This document shows, one piece after another, positions 54,263-62,690 of a stretch of 64,000 nt of DNA; within the stretch, counting starts at the first letter, position 1, and every line of letters starts with the position of its first letter. Below the pieces are notes generated by a model. It was not told the DNA's origin and did no database searches. It saw only the letters and a list, made by a program, of their open reading frames with translations. This DNA is from Symbiodinium natans (Eukaryota > Sar > Dinophyceae > Suessiales > Symbiodiniaceae), in NCBI GenBank assembly GCA_905221605.1, contig CAJNDS010002623.1, forward strand, positions 62,001 through 126,000, in the 5' to 3' direction. Both the position numbers and the translations under genes were made by a program.

Positions 54263-54376
54263 CTAGACCCGGGAGTAACCCAGGAATCGAAAGGGCACCC
54301 GTTTTGGTTTCAAGGGGATTACAAGGGAACCCCAACCATAAACGAAGGACAAAAAAAAAACTACTCCCGATCCTAG
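54263..54376. mobile_element. Family B element with TCAT target duplication
   Basis: CTAGACCCGGGAGTAACC to CTACTCCCGATCCTAG, flanked by TCAT (54259-54262 and 54377-54380). Confidence 0.93.
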
Positions 54377-54624
54377 TCATAATCTTGCATTTTAATCATG
54401 AGTACATGATTTCATTAGACAGAAAAAACAGGGGGGGGGGCGACCTGAGAGCGGATGTCGCTCCCTAAACCCTAAATCCCAAACCCGAAACCCGAAACCC
54501 GAAACCCTAAACCCGAAACCCTAAACCCTAAACCCAAAACCCAAACGCAACCCCTGGGGCTGGAGCCACCAGGTGGCATCCTGGCACCGTGGTTCAGGGG
54601 TCTTAGGGGTTTGCGGGGTTTAGG

Positions 54625-54708
54625 GATTTGGGGTGTTTGGGGTCTTTGGGGTCTTTTGGGGTCTTTGGGGTCTTTGGGGTCTTTGGGGTCTTTGGGGTCT
54701 TGGGGGTT
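54625..54708. repeat. 9-bp tandem repeat GGGGTCTTT
   Basis: About seven units of GGGGTCTTT inside G/T-rich degenerate telomere sequence. Confidence 0.95.
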
Positions 54709-54880
54709 TGGGGGTTTAGGGTTTAGGGACGTGGGTTAGCAACAGAAAGCTAGGTTACCCGCTATGGGGATTCATATGGAGGTTCAAGCAGAGAACCCGC
54801 ACACTCTGTCCTCAACCCGACCCCGATGGAAAGGGGACGAGGTCATGGACTTGAGGGTCGAGGGTGCCTGTGGTTCAATT

Positions 54881-54980
54881 CGGGATGCTCCCCCTTATGC
54901 GAACAGTGCTGAACAGGGACTAGAATAGGGGGGGTGCCATATTCCATATGAAGGACTACTAGTATGAGGGGGATCATCCC
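54881..54980. mobile_element. Family G element (diverged)
   Basis: CGGGATGCTCCCCCTTATG to GGGGGATCATCCC. The flanks GTGGTTCAAT and AAGGTTCAGC share 7 of 10 bases, consistent with an old 10-bp duplication. Confidence 0.7.
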
Positions 54981-55391
54981 AAGGTTCAGCGATATCTTCC
55001 CGGTTTAGGGTTTAGGGTTTAGGGTTTAGGGTTTAGGGTTTAGGGTTTAGGGTAAGGGCCCCATAAAACTCGACGGCGGAGCGAGAATAGACGCGAAGCC
55101 AATGGCGGAGCCATACTCGTCGCAACAGCGGTAGCCACCGGAGTCCTGGCAAGTGTGGACGGAGAGAAGGCTTTGGGGTTTCCGGTTCTGGGTGTTAATA
55201 GTGTTTTCTTACCCTATTCTAAACCCTAAACCCTAAAAACCCTAAAAACCCGAAAAACCCTAAAAACCCTAAACTTGAAGATTCTGGGGTTTTCAGGCCA
55301 GGGCACTCGGGGCCTCTAGGGAGTGAGGGGAAGCGGTCGTCTCGGACTCTGGGCAGGGGGTCTGCTCGGGTGAGGGCTTGCGGTTTGATGG

Positions 55392-55498
55392 CTTAGTTGC
55401 TGAGTTGATAATAAGACCCCAAAAAAGTGTACACTTTCAGTTCTATAGGGGATTATAGTATCCCACAAAGTGTAAGGTGTACTCGCTCAGCAACTAAG
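55392..55498. mobile_element. Family D element with ATGG target duplication
   Basis: CTTAGTTGCTGAGTTGATAA to ACTCGCTCAGCAACTAAG, 107 bp, flanked by ATGG (55388-55391 and 55499-55502). The interior has AAAAGTGTACACTTTCAG. A right-arm fragment of the same family lies at about 55743-55784. Confidence 0.92.
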
Positions 55499-56679
55499 AT
55501 GGAGGGCTGCCAGCAGCTCCGGTAGATGCATGGAGAAGACCCTCCATCGCTAGCGTATTCTCTGAAGAAGCGCTAGCATCGCTCTACCCCAAAAAACCTG
55601 CTGATGAGGAATGAGCGCCTCGACACTACCCATCAGCCCTGGTACAGAAACTAAGAACTAAGAATGTCAAGTCTTGCACAGCTGCCCATATGCAAGCATT
55701 CGTCTCAGATTTGTGAACAGTAATCTTTACAACCCTGGACCATGCACAAAGTGCAACGTGTACTCACTCAGCTACTAAGATAGTTTCTACAGTCTCTTTA
55801 ACCCCTATCCCACCAATCCCTACAAGCCACATAAACCTCATAAAACGTAGGGCCTCTGAACCCCATAAACCCCAATCCCAAACTTAGAACCCTATAAATC
55901 CGAAACCCTGGAAACCCTATAAACCTTAGAAACCCTATAAATCCTATAACCCCTAAACCCTAAACCCTATAAACCCTAAACCCTATAAACCCTAGATCCC
56001 CTCACCTATCATAAGCCCCCCGGATCCGATTCCGATACCCTAAGACCGCAAGGCTTACGGAATGCTCAGAGGCCTCCAGAAATCCAGAAAGACAAGGAGG
56101 AAACATGCGGGTTTAGGGTTTAGGGTTTAGGGTTTAGGGTTTAGGGTTTAGGGCTAGGGTTTTGGGCTACCGGGCTGCTGCAAATTCAGGTGGAAGCCGC
56201 TGAGGTCCGGACGAAGTTGTGTTCGAAACATTCCTAGCAGGGGCAGCTCAGGTAAGCTCTAAACCCTAAACCCTAAACCCTAAACCCTAAACCCTAAACC
56301 CTAAACCAGCTCTCGGGCAAAGCCCGGAGGATCCATCCAGGGACCATTGTGGGGCATTTTGGGGTTTGAGGGTTTCGGGTTTAGGGTGGGTTTAGGGTTT
56401 AGGGTGGGTTTAGGGTTTAGGGTTTAGGGTTTAGGGTTTAGGGGTTTAGGGGTTTAGGGGTTTACGGGTTTAGGGTTTAGGGTTTGAGGGTTTCGGGTTG
56501 AGGGTGTAGGGTATTAAGCCCCAACCCTCTCAGCCGCAAGGCCCGAACCCCTGAATTCCAAAATGTCAAATCCCTACTTGGAGGTTCATGAACTCGATTA
56601 CCCTAAAGCTTGAACTCCAAACAAGTAGCAGGGCTGAGGCACTTCCATGTGGTAAGGTTTAGCGATCAGGCTTCAAACG

Positions 56680-56710
<31 letters not shown>

Positions 56711-56793
56711 AAACCCTAAGCCCTAAACCTAAAACCAAAACCCATGGTGGGCCGAAGCCAAGCTTTCAATGATTCCTGCAAAGGTTCTCGGAG

Positions 56794-57023
56794 GTACAAG
56801 GGAGGGGCCCCCTTGCTATACCAACTGTAGTTAAGGGACTTATAACCTAATTTAGGTAGTATATTCCCCTTATGATCCCAAAGGTTAACCTTTAAAACCC
56901 CTAGGCACTGGACAACTAAGATATTAACTGTAGTTGAGGGACTTATAACGTAATTTAGGATCCTTATAACCCAATTCAGGGCTCTTATAACTCCACTTAT
57001 ATCTAGGGGGCCCCTCCTTGCAG
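56794..57023. mobile_element. Family F element with nested family C fragment and duplicated segment
   Basis: The outer arms are GTACAAGGGAGGGGCCCCC and GGGGCCCCTCCTTGCAG. After AACCTAATTTAGG the sequence enters an inverted family C fragment (56857-56920, ending TGGACAACTAAG). It then resumes with a second copy of the preceding family F segment (TTAACTGTAGTTGAGGGACT). Confidence 0.82.
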
Positions 57024-58320
57024 AGGGTTTATGGGGTTTAGGCTTCTGCAAAGCCAGTTGTTTGGAAGATCATGACGACTGCCTCTTGCAACCTAAACGC
57101 CTATTTGTAAAAAAAAAAAAACACCATCGTCTCGCTGAGGTGGCACTTAAACCCTAATACCCTATTATTATACACCCTAAACCCTAAACCCAAAATCGCA
57201 ATTCAGCATCTTTTGCAGCGCGCCGGAGCTTCAGTTCCCAACCCGCTCATCAAAATGTTCAAGGCCTGCACCACCTCTGGTTAACCGTAAAACCTCAATT
57301 AAACCCAAAGCCCTGAAACCCAAACCCTAAACCCTAAACCCCTAACCCTAAACCCTAAACCCTAAACCCTAAACCCTAAACCCTAAACCCTAAACCCTAA
57401 ACCCTTCCAACCCCCCCCCCCCCCCCCGCCCCCCCCAAAAAAAAAAAAGGCCCGGCATGAGCGGCCTGCTTGTGCCGGGCGAAGGCGGCTGCGGACATGG
57501 TTGCCATGTCTGGGCCTCTGCTGTGAGGGGTTTAGGGTTTAGGGTTTAGGGTTTAGGGTTTAGGGTTTAGGGTTTGGGGTTTAGGGTTTAGGGTTTAGGC
57601 TTTAGTTGCTTAAGAACCTCCCCCCCCCCCAAAGAAAAAAACAAAAAAAAAATCATTCGTCCTTATTGGGGTAATATAGGGATTTTGATTTTTTGGGATC
57701 TACCCCGAAAGTCCTTTAAGGGACTAAAGGAGGGACCCTCATAAGGGACCTTAGGGCTCATTTGGGGGCTACTTAGGCATAAAGGGACCACATATATATA
57801 TATATATATATAAAGATTACAAAGGGGAATAATATTAAGGGTCCCTTCTAGGGGTTGCTCCTTACACCCCCCCCCCAAAAAAAAAAAAAAATCCTAAACT
57901 CCGAAACCCGAATGGCAAACGGCCTTGAGCTCAAGAACCCTCCAGTCGGAGGCTCCAAGACCAAGGGTTTAGGGTTTAGGGTTTAGGGTTTGGGGGGTTT
58001 AGGGTTTAGGGTTTGGGGTTTAGGGGTTTAGGGTTTTTTTAGGGGTTTAGGGGTTTAGGGGTTTAGGGGTTTAGGGGTTTAGGGGTTTAGGGGTTTAGGG
58101 TTTAGGGTTTAGGGTTTAGGGGACCCCATCCCAGGCCCGGGCAGTACATCTTCTCCGCATAGTAGACCAGGGAACTGGCGCGGTGTAGGGTTCAGGCTTT
58201 AGGGTTCAGGTTTTAGGGTTTGGGGTTTAGGGTTTAGGGTTTGGGGTTTAAGGTTTAGCCAGGGGCTCTATAAAGCCGAAACCCTTTAAACCCGACACTG
58301 ATTAACTTCTTGGTTCGGGT
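57024..58320. repeat. Gene-free region with arrays and C/A runs
   Basis: Arrays lie at 57325-57405 (CCCTAAA), 57528-57600 and 57964-58120 (including TTTAGGGG). C-run followed by A-run occurs at 57413-57448 and 57868-57890, and a (TA)n run at 57792-57812. A family E element missing its right arm lies at about 57605-57700. No gene is seen. Confidence 0.75.
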
Positions 58321-58448
58321 CTACAAGGAGGGGCCCCCATACTATGCCAACTGTAGTTCAGGGACTTATAACCTATAATTTAGGATCCTGATAACGCAAT
58401 TTAGGGCTCTTATAACTCCACTTGTAGCTAGGGGGCCCCTCCTTGTAG
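58321..58448. mobile_element. Family F foldback element
   Basis: CTACAAGGAGGGGCCCCC to GGGGGCCCCTCCTTGTAG, perfect 18-bp ends, with the interior TATGCCAACTGTAGTTCAGG and AACTCCACTTGTAGCTAGG. Confidence 0.93.
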
Positions 58449-58567
58449 GTTTTCGGGTTGAAGCATGGATGGGAGTCTGACCAGCAAACACAACGAAGCT
58501 TGGGGGTTTGAGGCCATGCCCTTTACAATAAACTTCAGAGAAAGTTGCAACATGGTTTAAGGACGAT

Positions 58568-58692
58568 TACAAGGAGGGGCCCCCTAGTTATGGGTGGAGT
58601 CTTAAGAGCCCTAAATTGGATTATAAGGATCTTGAATTAGGTTATAAGTCCTTTCACTACAGTTAGTATAGTAAGGGGGCCCCTCCTTGTAG
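58568..58692. mobile_element. Family F foldback element, opposite orientation
   Basis: TTACAAGGAGGGGCCCCC to GGGGGCCCCTCCTTGTAG. It lies 120 bp from the previous copy and in the reverse orientation, so the pair could form a larger hairpin. Confidence 0.92.
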
Positions 58693-58728
58693 AGCTGGGA
58701 TTCCCTTTGGTATACCTTTTGGGGCGTG

Positions 58729-58815
58729 GAGGTTCCCGAAATTAGGGGTACCTTATTAGGGTCCGTATTCTGAGGACATTCTACAAGTTGGGGGTCTACG
58801 TTTGGGGGTTCCTTG
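58729..58815. mobile_element. Family K element truncated by telomere repeat
   Basis: The left arm AGGTTCCCGAAATTAGGGG and core CTACAAGTTGGGGGTCTACG match family K. The right end runs into CCCTAAACCC. Confidence 0.6.
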
Positions 58816-59180
58816 TCCCTAAACCCTAAACCCTAACCCCTAAGCCCGAAAGGCACTTCTTATGGGGATAAGGATGCTCCACCTTTTTGGAGGTTGCTGT
58901 AACGGCAGTTGGGGTCTAGCCCCAGCACCCAGGGAAGATGACGAACGAGGGAGGGGACGAGGATCGCGCGCTAAGAGGGTATCCCTGAACCCTAAACCCT
59001 GAGCTCTAAACCCTAAACCCTAAACCCTGAACCCTACACCCTAAACCATGACTTCCTAAACCATAAATCCTAAACCCTAATGTCAACCTAGTATTACTAA
59101 AGCCCCTAATATTAAAGTACGCCAGGTGTCTCGGCCGCAATAATAAAGCCCTGGAAATAAAGTACGCCAGTCGGGGCATG
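58816..59180. repeat. Short arrays and unique sequence
   Basis: CCCTAAA blocks lie at 58816-58840 and 58983-59090. A small phrase, TAAAGTACGCCAG, occurs twice at about 59112-59124 and 59159-59171. I see nothing else. Confidence 0.7.
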
Positions 59181-60230
59181 GTTCCTGGAAATTCCTGCCT
59201 GACAAAAAAACTTCAAATGATCGCTTCATGGTTTCATTAGGTTTAGGGTTCATGCCTTAGGTTTACTTGGGTTTTGTGGAGTCTTGTTGAATTAGGGTTA
59301 AGGGTTTAGGGTTTAGGGTTAGGGTTAGGGTTTAGGGATAAGGGTATGGCCTGGTCTCTAAATCCGGGGGCCCCTGCAATTAAAGTCTTAGGGTTTAGGG
59401 TTTTGGGTCTGGGGTTAGGGTTAAGGGTTTAGGGTTTAGGATTTAATTAGGCAAACATGAAGCGATCAGATTTCGAAGAGAAACCTGAAAACCAAACTCC
59501 TCAGAAACTTGCTGATTTTTATTTGAGAGCCTTACTAAAGGATTGAAAAATCTTTCTGGCAAAGGGGGTAGCTTTGGAGGCCGGTGCCCTGGAAATAATC
59601 CTGAAAGATTTGCCCCTCCGAAAAAAGTTCCTGGAAATTCCTGTCTGAAAAAAAAGCTTCAAATGATCGCTTCATGGTTTCATTAGGTTTAGGGTTCATG
59701 CCTTAGGTTTACTTGGGTTTTGTGGAGTCTTGTTGAATTAGGGTTAAGGGTTTAGGGTTTAGGGTTAGGGTTTAGGGATAAGGGTATGGCCTGGTCTCTA
59801 AATCCGGGGGCCCCTGCAATTAAAGTCTTAGGGTTTAGGGTTTTGGGTCTGGGGTTAGGGTTAAGGGTTTAGGGTTTAGGATTTAATTAGGAAAACATGA
59901 AGCGATCAGATTTCGAAGAGAAACATGAAAACCAAACTCCTCAGAAACTTGCTGATTTTTATTTGAGAGCCTTACTAAAGGATTGAAAAAATCTTTCTGG
60001 CAAAGGGGGTAGCTTTGGAGGCCGGTGCCCTGGAAATAATCCTGAAGATTTGCCCCTCCGAATAAAGTTCCTGGAAATTCCTGCCTGAAAAAAACTTCAA
60101 ATGATCGCTTCATGGTTTCATTAGGTTTAGGGTTCATGCCTTAGGTTTACTTGGGTTTTGTGGAGTCTTATTGAATTAGGGTTAAGGGTTAAGGGTTTAG
60201 GGTTTAGGGTTAGGGTTCGGGTTTAGGGAT
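59181..60230. repeat. Satellite of about 440-bp units, 2.4 copies
   Basis: Units start at GTTCCTGGAAATTCCTG at 59181, 59627 and 60067, giving periods of 446 and 440 bp. Each contains two telomere-type patches (with TTAGGG as well as TTTAGGG), CCGGGGGCCCCTGCAATTAA and GAAGCGATCAGATTTCG. The first two copies are over 95% alike by eye; the third stops after the first telomere patch. A minus frame of 84 codons in unit 2 is not conserved as an ORF in unit 1 and is not called. Confidence 0.95.
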
Positions 60231-61844
60231 CTGACCCTCTCTAATTCTCTCTAAGGAAAGGAATCCTGAGTGATTCTCTCTGATCCTCTCTAATTATTTC
60301 TAAGGAAAGGAATCCTTATTCAAAGGGGCCCCCCACTCTATTTGGGGGGGTTTGATTGAAGGGGGGGGGGAGGGGGGGGGGGGTTTATTATTACTAGGTC
60401 AACATTAAAGCCTAAGCGCCAAACCCAGAACCCTGCACCCTGAACCCTGAACCCTAAACCCTAAACCCCTGGAACTTCCAGGTTCAAAGCAGGGTTCAGG
60501 TGTCCCCCCTGCTGCCCCACACCTTCCTTAGTTGTCCAGTACCCTAAACCCTAAACCCTAAACCCGAAACCCTTTCGGATCATAAGGGGAATAGATTATC
60601 CCACAAAGGTTAAAGGTTACCTACTCTACTACTAGGCTTTAGAGCAGGAGGGTCTAGGGGGCGGCGTTTAGGGGTTTTCGGGCTTTCAGGGTTTTTAGAG
60701 GTTTTCTTGGGGGAAGGGGAGGGGGGGGGGGGAGGAGGCGGGGGGGCGTTAGGATTGTTTTGTCTTTTTTTTTTGTGGTTGTTGTGTGGTAATTAGGGTT
60801 GTTAGGGTTTGTATCGTTTTTTTCGGGTTTAGGGTTTGGGTTTTCGGGCTTTTAGGGAGTTTAGGATAAACCGGATGAGAGCATCAGGGTTTCGGGCTTC
60901 AGGCAGATACCTGGGAATCCTGAGCGCAGTGCTTTTGCATGCGACACTCCTAGATCCTGCGAGGGTTTAGAGTCTAGGGGTTTAGAGCTTAGGGCTGTAG
61001 GGCTTAGGGATTTAGGGGTTAGGTTGAAGGGATTTTGGAGACTTTGAGGTTGACCTAAAGGGTTTGGTTTTGGGTTTAGGGGATTACATGTAGATACTGT
61101 TAATTTCTGCTAGTTTAAGGTTTGCAATTTTTGGGCTTAGGACGCATGATTCTTCCGGCCTGAAGAGGGTGCCCCCGATGATCAAGAAGAACCTGAGACA
61201 TGAAGTCCAGGAGGAAGGGCTCGGCAGTACGGTTGCGGGCTCAGGTTTTCGGGAGAGATAGCCCTTAACCCTTAACCCTAAACCCTAAACCCTAAACCCT
61301 AAACCCTAAACCCTAAACCCTAAACCCTAAACCTGTTTGGTGGTGCAGGGCTTCCGGGTTTAGAACTTTGTCTACCAGGGTCGGGTACCACAGGAAATGC
61401 TTGCGTGGGCGGCAAAAGAACTACGTGGTTCCTGAAAGGGACCTATGGAACCAGGGTTTAGGGTATTTAGGGTTTAGGGTTTAGGGTTTAGGGTTTAGGG
61501 TTTAGGGCCTCTGGAGGGATTCCACAAACTCCCTACGAATGGAACCAGCAAGAGGACTTTCAGCAAGTCTGATCCACGCAATGAGGGGCCGCCTTCCTAT
61601 AACAACCATATACTTCCTACTTGCCCACTTTCAGAAGACCTTGTCATGGCAAGTTCGTTCAGATGGATACAGCTTTAGGGTTTAGGGTTTAGGGTAACCA
61701 GGCCCTAAACCCTAATCCCCAATCTCTAAACTGTAGACCCTGGGCTTCTGACACCAGGATGGCCAACGGCTGCACAGACGCGCCCAGGGAGTGGATCATC
61801 ACGGCCATCCTGTCTGAGAGACTCCGTATACTTTATCCTTCAAC
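60231..61844. repeat. Gene-free region with G-runs and arrays
   Basis: It holds TCTCTCTAA-type short repeats at 60234-60310, G-runs at 60360-60385 and 60716-60747, arrays at 60430-60470, 61262-61335, 61453-61505 and 61675-61695, and a family C element at 60527-60636. The remainder is degenerate TTTAGGG and unique sequence without recognised genes. Confidence 0.7.
60527..60636. mobile_element. Family C element with internal CCCTAAA array
   Basis: The left arm CTTAGTTGTCCAGTACC passes directly into CCCTAAA units, then the right part (GGATCATAAGGGGAATAG to CTACTCTACTACTAGG) follows. The join lies at CCCT. Confidence 0.85.
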
Positions 61845-61967
61845 ACAAGGAGGGGCCCCCTAGTTATAAGTAGAGATACAAGAGCCCTAAATTGGGTTAA
61901 AAGGATCCTAAATTAGGCTATAAGCCCCTTAACTACATTTAGTATAGTAAGGGGGCCCCTCCTTGTA
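61845..61967. mobile_element. Family F foldback element flanked by a 19-bp direct repeat
   Basis: ACAAGGAGGGGCCCCC to GGGGGCCCCTCCTTGT. The flank before (TATACTTTATCCTTCAACA) and after (TATACCTTATCCCTTCGACA) are similar, a long imperfect direct repeat not seen at other copies. Confidence 0.88.
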
Positions 61968-62390
61968 TACCTTATCCCTTCGACAGGGAATATGTCTCAA
62001 TGATGAGTAGTACGGATTCTTTTGGCTTTGTTTAAAGAGGATTCTTAATCAAGGGATAGTGCTTCTGATACTGCTTATTACGGGAGCGGGGGAGCGGGGC
62101 ACTACCCCCCCCCTTTTGCAAAGGACTAGCAAGTGAAGGCTTAGGGTTGGTGCAGTCAATATACGCTGCATATGTTCTGCGAGACTGGTCGCCAGGCTTT
62201 TGCTTAGACCAATGGACCGTGCAACTTCCGGAGAAGGCTGTGCACCCAAGCAGAAGAACAAGCAGTAATTGGCCTCGATTCACTACAAGGCTTACCTACT
62301 TTGTTCGGAGGCGGCAGGCTTCTTCTGTTTGTCTTCTGGGGAGAGCAGTCCGGCGCACCACCCAGAATGGCACATGCGGAAGACTGCTAG

Positions 62391-62425
<35 letters not shown>

Positions 62426-62465
62426 GCCCTACCCATACTCGCTACGCACCACCCAAAGCCCTGTA
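61968..62465. other. Unique sequence and a C tract
   Basis: This is non-telomeric sequence with open frames on both strands. A C-run of about 31 nt lies at 62392-62423. I recognise no domain. The minus frame at 62283-62032 begins MNRGQLLLVLLLGCTAFSGS, which resembles a signal peptide, but nothing recognisable follows. Confidence 0.4.
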
Positions 62466-62690
62466 TCCCATGTCCAGTAACCATACGATATTGAGGGTAC
62501 CCTTGTTGGGGTTGGTTACTTCAGAAGGGAACCCAGAAAGAGAAAAGGCAGACTGTCCAGCAACCATACTATACTGAGGGTATCCTTTTGGGGTTGGTTA
62601 CTTCAGAAGGGAAACCATACTATAATGAGGGTACCCTTTTTGGGCTGGCTACTTCAGGAGGGAACCTAGAAGCAAAAAAAAGGTGAAAAG
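62466..62690. mobile_element. Tandem family A element cluster (three partial units)
   Basis: The phrase AACCATAC...GAGGGTA...CCTT followed by GGTTGGTTACTTCAGAAGGG is repeated three times (62474, 62560, 62615). Only fragments of the left terminus (TGTCCAGTAACC, TGTCCAGCAACC) are present. Confidence 0.8.

Larger units (their letters stand above)
53146..56793. repeat. Gene-free region, dense arrays
   Basis: Arrays lie at 53268-53330, 53500-53600, 53629-53715 (CCCTAAA), 53756-53830 (TTTAGGG), 53963-54126 (TTTAGGGG), 54462-54545, 54595-54735 (GGGGTCTTT units), 55002-55055, 55220-55275, 55900-55995, 56109-56165, 56258-56305, 56370-56515 and 56685-56725. Element copies of families B, D, G and L are listed where clear. 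Nothing coding is recognised. Confidence 0.7.

Noticed and set aside
59883-60137. 84-codon minus frame in the satellite
   Set aside because: The equivalent position in the other unit is broken by indels, so it is not under coding constraint.
62032-62283. Signal-peptide-like minus ORF (MNRGQLLLVLLLGC)
   Set aside because: A hydrophobic start alone is weak; the rest has no recognisable domain and is proline/serine-rich low-information sequence.
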